From Helicobacter trogontum (GTDB taxonomy: Bacteria > Campylobacterota > Campylobacteria > Campylobacterales > Helicobacteraceae): a stretch of DNA of 64,000 nt. The notes under the pieces were generated by a model. It made no database searches. It worked only from the letters and a program-made list of their open reading frames with translations, and had not been told where the DNA came from. Positions 56,467 to 64,000 of the stretch are shown one piece after another. The stretch lies in the NCBI RefSeq assembly GCF_000765905.2, contig NZ_JRPL02000002.1:1-64000 (forward strand), given 5' to 3'. Numbering within the stretch: the first letter of the stretch is position 1; every line of letters starts with the position of its first letter. A program made the translations under genes and the position numbers.

Positions 56467-56823
56467 ATGTTTTCAAAACATTTTCTCAAAATGCAGAGTG
56501 CAAGACAATATATCTGCAAGAGAATAAATAAACTTTATTTCTCTTTTCTTTGCTTTATATTTTACTCTCCTTTTGCATTCGCAGATTTTGCAAGTCTTGG
56601 AAATCAAGTAAAAGGAGAATTAAAATCAACAGCAAGCACAGTTATGAGTGTGCTTAATACCGTAGTTGCAAGTGTTGGCATTGTGTATGTGTGTATTGTT
56701 GGATTTATTTTTATCTTTAAGCCAGATACATTCAAAGAAAACTCAAAAGTTTTAATCGGTGCTTTAGTTGCTCTTGGAGCATTATATGGCATTACAAATT
56801 TAGGACAAAGTGCATTCATATAG
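56467..56823 (+). CDS. virB2: VirB2-like pilin
   Basis: A 118-aa precursor from the ATG at 56467 (AAAGGA site). A long leader ends SPFAFA before DFASLGNQVKG. The mature part has two hydrophobic segments (VASVGIVYVCIVGFIFIF and VLIGALVALGALYGI) joined by a short polar loop, the classical VirB2/TrbC pilin layout. It would polymerise into the conjugative pilus. It is the first gene of the operon, followed at once by virB3- and virB4-like genes. Confidence 0.85.
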   Translation: MFSKHFLKMQSARQYICKRINKLYFSFLCFIFYSPFAFADFASLGNQVKGELKSTASTVMSVLNTVVASVGIVYVCIVGFIFIFKPDTFKENSKVLIGALVALGALYGITNLGQSAFI

Positions 56824-56839
56824 AAAGAGGAAACTTATA

Positions 56840-57085
56840 ATGATTGTTGTTGATAATATAAGAGAGATTACAAAAAAAGATAAGATAAGAGGCTTGTCTC
56901 GCAATGCGTGGGTATTAGTGCTTTTGTTTGGAGTAACAAGCTTTATTCTTTTTCTTTTTTATGGACTTATTGCAACTCTTATCTTAATCATAACACTTGC
57001 AATACTTGAATATTTTGATGATGACATATATGACATCATTGCCATTAATTTCCAAAATTCTTTTCAAAAGGCTTATTATGCTTAA
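56840..57085 (+). CDS. virB3: VirB3-like inner membrane protein
   Basis: An 81-aa protein from the ATG at 56840 (GAGGAAAC site). One or two hydrophobic segments follow a basic N-terminus (NAWVLVLLFGVTSFILFLFY and LIATLILIITLAI), then a DDDIYDI motif comparable to the F-D-D region of VirB3. Small, position-specific between pilin and ATPase genes. It overlaps virB4 by 8 nt, consistent with VirB3-VirB4 acting together. Confidence 0.75.
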   Translation: MIVVDNIREITKKDKIRGLSRNAWVLVLLFGVTSFILFLFYGLIATLILIITLAILEYFDDDIYDIIAINFQNSFQKAYYA

Positions 57086-59972
57086 GAAGTCATTTTTTAA
57101 AGAAATATTTGCTCATAATAAGTTAAATCCAAAAAACAATAGTTATGGAAAAACACTAAGCAATATACAAAAACATGCCCTCAAAAATCCCATAAGCATG
57201 AGTAAGGTAAATCATTCACACACTAGCAATATAGAAAGCATTAATACAGGAGATACAAATGATACAAGCAATAATCTGATTGATACTAGCTTAAATGTTA
57301 CTACTAAGCAAAAAAATATGCCAACACAACAATTACTTACATACAATAAAAATGAAAATATTGATACTTGTAACATAGAATCTAACCATACAAGCAATAT
57401 TATTGATACAAGTGAAACACAACATACTGGCACAACAGAAAATACAAGCCATGTTTCCTATGCAGACCATGCAAATATTTCAAATAGAGAACATGAAAAC
57501 TTGATTAATACAAAAAAATATAGAAGAAATAAAAACAATAAAACACCCAAAAAGTCTTTTAAAGAAGTAATCACGGACAATGCAAATAAAATACTTGGAT
57601 TCTTTGAAAATATTTTCATAAAAGAACCATTAGTATATAGCTTATCTTATGAAAATAATATTGCATGTAAATTAAATGATACTACGCTTGTTACAAGAGA
57701 TGGTAATGTGTGTGTTGGAATGAAGTTGGAGGGTGCAAGTTATGCAAGTATTACACAAGCAAGAGAAATTGACTTAGCTCAAAATCGCTCTCAATTTTTT
57801 AATACACTAGATTCTAGCATTGAACTCAATATAATATGTAAAAAAGAACTGATTGATTTAGAATTTCATGAATGCACAATCAATAATAAATATGCTGAAA
57901 CTATTATTAAGAAATGGGAGTGTGGAACAAAAGCCTATAAAATAAATTATTATCTCATTTTTTCTACAAAAACAAAGCGAGTTACAGGCTTTTTTGAATC
58001 CAAGAAGCGTGCTTTGACAGAAGAAGAAGCTGAACATGAAAACAAAATACAATCATACAAAGATAAAGTTGCAAAACTCACTGAAGTCATTGAAAATACA
58101 AAAGGTAGCTTAACAGAATTTAATCCTGCTGTAATGAAAAGTGATGAATTATTAAATCTTTATGCTACCTATTCTAATATGAGTGAAACAAGGCTTAAAT
58201 ATAGTTATGATTTAATCACTGATTGCTATATGACAAGTGATGTTGAGTTTAAAAAAGATTATATGATTTTTCACACAAATACAAATGAAACAATCTATGC
58301 AAGATTTATAAGTATAAAAGCTTATGAGACAGAATCTGTATCAAGTATTATTCCAACAGGTATTTTAAGAGAAAATACAGATTACTACTTTTTATTTAGT
58401 GTTGAAGCCTTAAAAAAACAAGATGCAATCAACAAAATAAAAAGAGTAAGAACTTTTGCAGTAGATATAGTGCAAAATAACTTAGATAATTTAGTGCAGT
58501 TAATGCAAAGTGATAGAGAAAATATTATGAAAATTTCTCTTTCCATTTTATTGATTTCTAAAGAGAGTTTAAATGACTTAAACGAAAAAACAAATAGCAT
58601 GAAAGCTCTATTAGAACGACAAAGTTTAAGCACAGTGAAAGAAACACTCAATCAAAAACCTTTGTTTTTTAGTTTCTTTCCAAGCAGAAGCAATCTTAAT
58701 GCTAGAAAAAGACATCAAACAAGTGCTGTATTATCTACATTATGCACATTTGAAAATGATATTTTAGGCAATAAAACAAATAGATGGGGCAATCAACCTA
58801 TCACAATTTTTAAACATTTAAGCGGTAGCCCATATTTTTTTAATTTTCATGATAGTAATTCAAATTCTAGTGTGGGACATACTTTAGTGATAGGCGGCAC
58901 AGGCTATGGAAAAACTACACTCATGCAATTTTTAATACTTAATCTCTTTAAATATGATATTAATATCTTTGCGATGGACAAACTAAGAGGTATGTGTGCT
59001 TTCACCGAATTTATTGGTGGAGAATATCATGATTTAGAAAAAGGTAGCTTTAGTCTCAATCCATTTTCACTCAAAGACACAAAAGAAAATAACATGTTTT
59101 TACGCATGTGGCTTTGTGAAATGGCTGGTATAAATGATAATGAACATGATTTAAAAGATATAGTAACACATACTCTAAAGCAACTAAGAGATATAGAAAA
59201 AGGTTTTATAGAAACAAATAGAGATCATGTTGTAAGTTTAAAGGATTTCTATGATTCCATGCGACTACCAAATGACACAGCAATAGATATTAAATCGCAG
59301 TTTAAAGAATATTTAGATAGTTTATTTGATAATAAAGATTGTGCCCTAAATTTTAACAGACAACTCTCAATACTCAATATGGATGCCATATTAAAAAATC
59401 CAAAAATATCTGCATTAAGTGCAATGTATTTATTTCATAAAATAAAAAACATTTCAAAGAATGCTAATAAGGGATTTTTTATATGGATTGATGAATTACG
59501 AGATTATTTAAATGATAAAAATATGCGAGATAAAATCATTGAAATGATTGTAGAAATCAGAAAAATCAATGGTGTTATCACTATGGGGTTACAGAATCTT
59601 GATTTCTTAGACGAACTTTCTAATGCAAACACTTTTATTGACAATATGAGCAATTACATTATATTTCCAACAAAAGATGAAAAAACATTAGAACAACTTC
59701 AATCAAAACTTTCTCTAAGCAATAGTGAAATTAACTTTTTATCACAGGCAAATAAAAATAAAAGACAGATTCTCTTTAAACAAAAAGAAACAGGCAGTGC
59801 AATTCTTGATATTAATTTATCAAGTCTTGGAAAAGATTATCTAAGAATTTTTTCAAGTAGCAGCGAAGATGTCAATGACTTATTAGAGTTAAAACGACAA
59901 TATCCTAGTGAATGGCGTGATAGATACCTAAAAGGCTTAAAGCCCAACTCATTTGATAAGGAGCTAACATGA
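57078..59972 (+). CDS. virB4: VirB4-type T4SS ATPase
   Basis: A 964-aa ATPase from the ATG at 57078 inside the end of virB3. The N-terminal 160 residues are a low-complexity, Asn/Thr/Ser/Ile-rich stretch (with repeated SNIIDTSE-like words), unusual for VirB4 of about 800 aa. The usual VirB4 N-domain follows, then Walker A VIGGTGYGKTT (about residue 606) and Walker B GFFIWIDELRDY (about 800), plus GLQNLDFLDE. It powers pilus assembly and substrate transfer at the inner membrane. Confidence 0.95.
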   Translation: MLKKSFFKEIFAHNKLNPKNNSYGKTLSNIQKHALKNPISMSKVNHSHTSNIESINTGDTNDTSNNLIDTSLNVTTKQKNMPTQQLLTYNKNENIDTCNIESNHTSNIIDTSETQHTGTTENTSHVSYADHANISNREHENLINTKKYRRNKNNKTPKKSFKEVITDNANKILGFFENIFIKEPLVYSLSYENNIACKLNDTTLVTRDGNVCVGMKLEGASYASITQAREIDLAQNRSQFFNTLDSSIELNIICKKELIDLEFHECTINNKYAETIIKKWECGTKAYKINYYLIFSTKTKRVTGFFESKKRALTEEEAEHENKIQSYKDKVAKLTEVIENTKGSLTEFNPAVMKSDELLNLYATYSNMSETRLKYSYDLITDCYMTSDVEFKKDYMIFHTNTNETIYARFISIKAYETESVSSIIPTGILRENTDYYFLFSVEALKKQDAINKIKRVRTFAVDIVQNNLDNLVQLMQSDRENIMKISLSILLISKESLNDLNEKTNSMKALLERQSLSTVKETLNQKPLFFSFFPSRSNLNARKRHQTSAVLSTLCTFENDILGNKTNRWGNQPITIFKHLSGSPYFFNFHDSNSNSSVGHTLVIGGTGYGKTTLMQFLILNLFKYDINIFAMDKLRGMCAFTEFIGGEYHDLEKGSFSLNPFSLKDTKENNMFLRMWLCEMAGINDNEHDLKDIVTHTLKQLRDIEKGFIETNRDHVVSLKDFYDSMRLPNDTAIDIKSQFKEYLDSLFDNKDCALNFNRQLSILNMDAILKNPKISALSAMYLFHKIKNISKNANKGFFIWIDELRDYLNDKNMRDKIIEMIVEIRKINGVITMGLQNLDFLDELSNANTFIDNMSNYIIFPTKDEKTLEQLQSKLSLSNSEINFLSQANKNKRQILFKQKETGSAILDINLSSLGKDYLRIFSSSSEDVNDLLELKRQYPSEWRDRYLKGLKPNSFDKELT

Positions 59973-60115
59973 ACATTAAAGCTTATGTAATTATTGTCTT
60001 CTGTAGTTTTTTATTTATAGCATGTAACAATAACAATAAAACACTCAAACCACCAAAGAAAAGTCCATGTGCTTGTTATGATATACAAATTGATATGGAG
60101 AACATTCATGTATAA
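59969..60115 (+). CDS. VirB7-like small lipoprotein
   Basis: A 48-aa lipoprotein whose ATG overlaps the virB4 stop (ATGA). The lipobox FIAC puts the lipidated Cys at residue 19. Further Cys at about 34 and 36 could bond with VirB9, as VirB7 does in Agrobacterium. It is encoded in the virB4-virB8 gap, where small lipoproteins are common. A second lipoprotein gene follows, overlapping by 8 nt. Confidence 0.6.
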   Translation: MNIKAYVIIVFCSFLFIACNNNNKTLKPPKKSPCACYDIQIDMENIHV

Positions 60116-60251
60116 AAAACACATCAATAGCTTTTTTATTGCAATCATGCTTACAATTACTGCATGTAATTCTGTAAAAATAGATATGGAAAAAATAAAA
60201 CCGCAAGTAGCAAATGCACCTATGTTAAACATGCAACAAAAGGATAAATAA
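60108..60251 (+). CDS. Second small T4SS lipoprotein
   Basis: A 47-aa lipoprotein from the ATG at 60108, overlapping the previous gene; the lipobox TITAC marks Cys20. The mature part (SVKIDMEKIKPQVANAPML) has no other Cys. Either this or its neighbour may be the functional VirB7, the other being specific to this element. Its stop overlaps the virB8 ATG as TAATG. Confidence 0.6.
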   Translation: MYKKHINSFFIAIMLTITACNSVKIDMEKIKPQVANAPMLNMQQKDK

Positions 60252-60898
60252 TGGCATTTGATGATAGAGAATTAAAAACAGATCCAAACTATATCTTTAG
60301 GACCGAGAGAAACATAAAAGCTATTATGTTTTTATGGATACTCATACTTAGTGTTATTGTTGTCTTGCTTATTGTTGGATTTTTCATTTTATTGCCTTTA
60401 AAACAAAAAGAACCCTATCTTGTATTTTTCTCAAATGCAGATACAAACTTTGTAAGAGTGGAGCAAGGTAACTACAACATAAGAGCAGATGAAGCCTTAC
60501 TTAAAAGTATTATTGCCACCTATCTTTTAAATCGTGAAACCATCAATAGAATTGATGATATAGAGCGATACGAAAAGATAAGATTGCAAAGTAGCAAGGA
60601 AGTATGGGAAGTGTTTGAAACAATTGTTAAACAAGAGGGCTCAATCTACCAAGAAAAGGACCTTTATCGTAATATAAAAATTATAAATCTCTCTATTCTT
60701 AGCAAAAATGTAGCAAATATTGACTTTATCACGGAAACAAAAAATGGTAATTCAAATAAAACCATGTTAAAGAGATATAGGGCAACTCTGCAATATGATT
60801 TTATCAATCAGGAATTAAGCTTTGATTCTGTGCCAGAGAATCCAAGTGGATTTATCGTAACAGGTTATGCCTTAACAGAAATTTTTGATGATAAATAA
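60251..60898 (+). CDS. virB8: VirB8-type assembly factor
   Basis: A 215-aa bitopic inner membrane protein. A cytoplasmic start (ELKTDPNYIFRTERNIK), a transmembrane helix (about 24-48), then a periplasmic NTF2-like domain with LLPLKQKEPYLVFF, RETINRIDDIERYEKIRLQS and a closing PSGFIVTGYAL. VirB8 nucleates the channel and contacts VirB9 and VirB10. It is translationally coupled to the lipoprotein upstream and 12 nt before virB9. Confidence 0.9.
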   Translation: MAFDDRELKTDPNYIFRTERNIKAIMFLWILILSVIVVLLIVGFFILLPLKQKEPYLVFFSNADTNFVRVEQGNYNIRADEALLKSIIATYLLNRETINRIDDIERYEKIRLQSSKEVWEVFETIVKQEGSIYQEKDLYRNIKIINLSILSKNVANIDFITETKNGNSNKTMLKRYRATLQYDFINQELSFDSVPENPSGFIVTGYALTEIFDDK

Positions 60899-60910
60899 TA
60901 GGAAATACAC

Positions 60911-62131
60911 ATGGAAACAAAACATAATGAAGCAGAAAACGATAAGATAAAAACAAAACACAAAAAACTTCTTTGCATTATCATATTTGCAATAGTGCTT
61001 TATGGATTGCATTATAAGGTGTATGCTTCATGGACTGAAGCCGATCAAACAGAATATGAAAAAAGAATGCAACAGGGCCAAGCACAAAGTCTTGAAATGG
61101 CAAAAGAATTAGCCAAAATTCAAGCCGATTCATTGCGAGAACAAGAACAAATCAAACTAGAATCAAAAAGGAGGGCAGAATCACCTCTTATGAATTCTAG
61201 TCAAAAAGATTTTAGCTCAAGTCTTGTGATTAACAAAAATGAAAAAACAAACAATATTTCAAAAAGTATAAATAGTGCAAAACCAGCACATAAAAATGTC
61301 AAAATGCCATATTACAATCTTAATAAAAAAGAGGGTGAAAGCCTTAGTAAAGAAGAAATGGAAATGCTTGCAAATGCTTATCGTTTGCAAAATCTAAAAG
61401 CATTACAACAAAACTTTTTTAATAAAGATTATGACGATAGCTCAAATACGCTTAATGTGTTAAAACCAAAAGAACATACTATTAAAATACGAACACGATA
61501 TGCAATGACTTCTACAATCATTATGGAATCCAAAATTGTGGGTTATATACTTGGAGATAGTGTAGGATTTGAGGTAAAAGAATTACCACACATGGAAAAT
61601 GCACTATCTATACGACCAAAACTTATCGGTATAGATACAAATCTTACCATTTTCACACAAGACAAACGCATTTATAATCTCTATATATTTAGCACAGATT
61701 ACAAAAGCAAAAATCCACCAAATCTTATTGTAAATATTCAAACACCTTATACCAAAGAGGAAAAAGAGCAATTGGAGCTAGAGAAAAAGAAAACCATAGA
61801 GCTTGATAGAAAAACCTATCTAACCATTGGTGATGGCATAGATTCTTTGAAAATCAAAAGAGAAGATATAGATACAAGATACATACAAAAAACAAAGAAA
61901 AAATATGCTTTTCTATTTGCAGAACAAGTCTTTAGTGACAAACAATTCACATACTTTAAATACAACAAAGAAAACATGCCAGAAATGCCAGCAGTATGGG
62001 TAGTTGTAGATAAAAAAGATTCGCCTATTGCTTCACGTATTATAGGGGATTATCTTGTTGCAGAAACAACAGCTAATAACTTTACAATACGCATAGGAGA
62101 TGCTTATGTTTGTGTAAGGAAAAAGAAATGA
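60911..62131 (+). CDS. virB9: VirB9-type outer-membrane-complex protein
   Basis: A 406-aa protein with a membrane-spanning signal (LLCIIIFAIVLYGLHYKVYA, unusually after 19 residues). A polar coiled part runs to about 180. The VirB9 core then starts RTRYAMTSTIIMESKIVGYI and ends in the C-terminal sandwich with KKKYAFLFAEQVFSDKQFTYFKY (split here), PAVWVVV and a late YLVAETTANNFTIRIG. Its stop overlaps the virB10 ATG. It joins VirB7 and VirB10 in the core complex. Confidence 0.9.
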   Translation: METKHNEAENDKIKTKHKKLLCIIIFAIVLYGLHYKVYASWTEADQTEYEKRMQQGQAQSLEMAKELAKIQADSLREQEQIKLESKRRAESPLMNSSQKDFSSSLVINKNEKTNNISKSINSAKPAHKNVKMPYYNLNKKEGESLSKEEMEMLANAYRLQNLKALQQNFFNKDYDDSSNTLNVLKPKEHTIKIRTRYAMTSTIIMESKIVGYILGDSVGFEVKELPHMENALSIRPKLIGIDTNLTIFTQDKRIYNLYIFSTDYKSKNPPNLIVNIQTPYTKEEKEQLELEKKKTIELDRKTYLTIGDGIDSLKIKREDIDTRYIQKTKKKYAFLFAEQVFSDKQFTYFKYNKENMPEMPAVWVVVDKKDSPIASRIIGDYLVAETTANNFTIRIGDAYVCVRKKK

Positions 62132-63471
62132 AAGCAAGAGTATTGAACACATTGTCTTTTTCTTTTGTGCTTTGTTTAGCATTAATGCAACAAAGTATAG
62201 CAGAAAGTCCGCTTAAAATAAGCAATAACCAAAACAATGCACAAAAAGATAACTTAGATTATTTGCTTGATGATTATAAAACCAAATTTCCTGTAAATGA
62301 TTATATATGGCAGAAAGAAAAGCCACAACAAAGTGCATATGATTATTTTAATAAGCAACAAAATGATAAGTCTAATAAGTCTATTTCATTAGATCCACAT
62401 CAGCAATCATTAAAAACACGAATGCTGCAAGAACAAAACAGACTACAACAAGCAATGCAATACAATAAACAAATAGTAGAACAACAAAACAAACAACAAA
62501 CAAAAAATACAAAAATGACCAAGATACATACCAATCACACAAACAAACCAAAATCAAATATCAATAAAACATCACCAAAAAACATAGACATGGAAGTGTT
62601 GTTTTTAGAGGCAATGGAGGAAAAGAATCCATTGTTTGCAGAATATGGAGATGAAGACTTTAATCTCAATTATGCAACCGCTATGGGATTAGGCAATGCT
62701 AATAATATAAGTGATTATGGCAATTTATTTAGAGACTCATATCTTGGAGGGCGAGGCAATACTCAAATGCAAGAGGATAGCACGACAAAATATGGAGATT
62801 CTCATTTCTCTAATCAAGAAAACATAGATGAAGCCACAAACGAACACAAGCTATATCGCACAATAACAGCAGGTAAACTTATACCATGTATTCTACTTAC
62901 ACCTATTAATAGTGAGATTGAGGGATTAGTATCTGCACAAGTAGAACAAGATATATATGCACATATGGGTAGAGCAGTGCTAATTCCTAGAGGCAGTAAA
63001 GTTATAGGTTTTTATAAAAATGACAATGAAATAGGACAAAGTAGAATTCAAATTGTATGGAGAGAAATTATTACGCCACAAGGCGTAAATATTATTCTTA
63101 CAAATGCAGTAGCAAGTGATAGTGAGGGGTATGCAGGAGCTAAAGGACACTTAAATAATCGTTATTGGCAACTCTATGGCATGGGAATAACAATGCAAAC
63201 CTTAGCTAATGCCATTACTTTTGGAGTAGCAAATACAACACAAAAGCCTAATGCAAGTATAGGATCATCGTTCTATACAGGACAAATTCTAGCACAAAGT
63301 CAAAGTGATATAAATAATGTTTTAAGGCAAATTATCTCAAAGCAAAATGATATAAAACCTATTATTCAGATAAAAGCAGGTAGTAGGATTTATATCACGC
63401 CAACAGCACATATTTGGTTTCCAATACCAAGAAATAAAGAGACAATGGCAAGATATTTTGATGATGAATAA
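62128..63471 (+). CDS. virB10: VirB10/TrbI-type core component
   Basis: A 447-aa protein from the ATG at 62128, overlapping virB9 by 4 nt; an upstream in-frame ATG at 62110 is possible. The N-terminal hydrophobic segment (NTLSFSFVLCLALMQQSIA) looks more like a signal than a classical VirB10 anchor. A Gln/Asn-rich linker follows, then the conserved barrel domain (RTITAGKLIPCILLTPINSE, AVLIPRGSKVIGFY, RIQIVWREIITPQGVNI). It spans the envelope and gates the channel. Confidence 0.92.
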   Translation: MKARVLNTLSFSFVLCLALMQQSIAESPLKISNNQNNAQKDNLDYLLDDYKTKFPVNDYIWQKEKPQQSAYDYFNKQQNDKSNKSISLDPHQQSLKTRMLQEQNRLQQAMQYNKQIVEQQNKQQTKNTKMTKIHTNHTNKPKSNINKTSPKNIDMEVLFLEAMEEKNPLFAEYGDEDFNLNYATAMGLGNANNISDYGNLFRDSYLGGRGNTQMQEDSTTKYGDSHFSNQENIDEATNEHKLYRTITAGKLIPCILLTPINSEIEGLVSAQVEQDIYAHMGRAVLIPRGSKVIGFYKNDNEIGQSRIQIVWREIITPQGVNIILTNAVASDSEGYAGAKGHLNNRYWQLYGMGITMQTLANAITFGVANTTQKPNASIGSSFYTGQILAQSQSDINNVLRQIISKQNDIKPIIQIKAGSRIYITPTAHIWFPIPRNKETMARYFDDE

Positions 63472-63494
63472 TAATTTTAATTAAGGAGATAGTT

Positions 63495-63788
63495 ATGCAA
63501 GATGATATACAAACACAACTAAATGAGGTAGATATTCAAAAAGAGCAAAAGAGAAGTTTAGAACAAAGAGAACAAGAGTTAGAGCAAAAAACTACTAAGG
63601 CTACACAAAAAATAACAGAAATAATGGAAGCCATAAAAGCACAAAATGTAATTAATACGAAAATCAATGAAATCAATAAACAAATAAATAAGCACAAAAA
63701 TAAAATAAAAAAGCTTATTGCCAAAAAAGAATTATTGGTTGAAAAATTAGAACAATATGCAAACAATCTAAAGGACTATCATGAGTAA
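63495..63788 (+). CDS. Coiled-coil protein between virB10 and virB11
   Basis: A 97-aa protein that is almost entirely charged heptad repeats (QREQELEQKTTKATQKITEI, INEINKQINKHKNKIKKLI), with no signal or membrane segment. The gene overlaps virB11 by 8 nt, so its product is tied to the secretion operon. I know no standard VirB component at this place and of this type. It may be an accessory factor; function unknown. Confidence 0.6.
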   Translation: MQDDIQTQLNEVDIQKEQKRSLEQREQELEQKTTKATQKITEIMEAIKAQNVINTKINEINKQINKHKNKIKKLIAKKELLVEKLEQYANNLKDYHE

Positions 63789-64000
63789 TGTAAATGTAGT
63801 GTTGGCACATAAGTTAGAAATATTAGATAAATATTTAAGACTTGAAGCAAATGAACTAATCTTTACAAGATCATGTGAGTTTTTTGTAGATTATGGTGAT
63901 AGGTGGGAGAGAATTGTAGATGAAAAGCTTGATTATGAATTTTTAACAAGCTTTTTACAACAACTTGCTACACGCAGACACCAACGCTTTAATGAGAAGT
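63781..64000 (+). CDS. virB11: VirB11-type T4SS ATPase, N-terminal part (partial)
   Basis: The frame runs off the right edge after 73 codons. The start SNVNVVLAHKLEILDKYLRL, then NELIFTRSCEFFVDYGDRWE and the helix LTSFLQQLATRRHQ, match the N-terminal domain of VirB11/HP0525-type hexameric ATPases, in which an early E-hydrophobic-strand segment and the R-W region are typical. The Walker motifs would lie beyond the window. Order after virB10 agrees. Confidence 0.8.
   Translation, partial: MSNVNVVLAHKLEILDKYLRLEANELIFTRSCEFFVDYGDRWERIVDEKLDYEFLTSFLQQLATRRHQRFNEK

Larger units (their letters stand above)
42250..64000 (+). mobile_element. Integrated conjugative element or plasmid (left part, continues beyond the window)
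   Basis: From about 42.25 kb the gene content changes abruptly to plasmid functions: Rep-like protein, SSB, tyrosine recombinase, DnaB-like helicase, ParA, toxin-antitoxin, relaxase, candidate oriT and a VirB type IV secretion operon. Most genes lie on the plus strand with strong AAGGAG-type sites and high A content. The left border is between 42,179 and 42,391, but no tRNA target or flanking direct repeat could be identified. The right border is outside the window. The AAGAATG end sequence I recall for H. pylori TnPZ/ICE elements was not seen at the left edge. Confidence 0.85.

Overview
The window reads as the chromosome of an AT-rich Campylobacterota species, most likely an enterohepatic Helicobacter. 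The reasons are gene neighbourhoods I recall from Helicobacter (smpB-exbB-exbD, tlyA-ribF, rpsP-khpA-rimM), a flgE gene behind a textbook sigma-54 promoter, small Helicobacter-type outer membrane proteins, an Hcp-like Cys/Sel1 protein, a CcoI-type copper ATPase and a homopolymeric G tract. No tRNA, rRNA or CRISPR array was seen.

Chromosomal part (1 to about 42,200). The left edge holds the last residues of a chemotaxis receptor. Then come a trpG/pabA-type amidotransferase with a TrkA-type regulatory protein, acetohydroxyacid synthase (ilvB-ilvH), an outer membrane protein, a TauE/SafE-like metal protein with a His-rich tail, miaA, flgE with a TonB-C-like companion, an Hcp-like secreted protein, bamA with a membrane neighbour, ccoI, and rpsP-khpA-rimM (trmD and rplS do not follow). 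The operon smpB-exbB-exbD-(GIY-YIG/EcoRI-type methylase fusion)-ligA follows, then a periplasmic PPIase, a CysZ-like membrane protein with tlyA and ribF, an SNF-type symporter, glnA (no adenylylation Tyr), ppk, two outer membrane proteins, and a biotin-dependent carboxylase cluster (BCCP, biotin carboxylase, PxpB, PxpC).

Accessory part (about 42,250 to 64,000, continuing past the right edge). This is an integrated conjugative element or plasmid. Its first module is replication and integration: a winged-helix Rep/loader-like protein, SSB, a decayed Cys-repeat gene, a tyrosine recombinase and a DnaB-like helicase. Next are an extremely AT-rich tract, a large imperfect cruciform, and a promoter-driven structured RNA or leader. 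These precede five unknown small and medium genes. A ParA, a RelB/YafQ toxin-antitoxin pair, a basic small protein, a broken lipoprotein gene and a secreted protein follow. The transfer module has a MOB-P-type relaxase, a candidate oriT carrying the ATCCTG|C nick consensus next to an inverted repeat, and the divergent virB2-3-4-7-8-9-10-11 operon of a type IV secretion system. VirB6 and VirD4 homologues would be expected beyond the window.

The most unusual material is in the accessory part: the candidate oriT, the cruciform plus structured RNA at 48.0-48.6 kb, a dispersed AACACTTA word in the AT-rich gaps, and a Cys-repeat reading frame interrupted by three in-frame stops. On the chromosome it is the methylase fusion. 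All database-type identifications are from memory of the families; no search was run.
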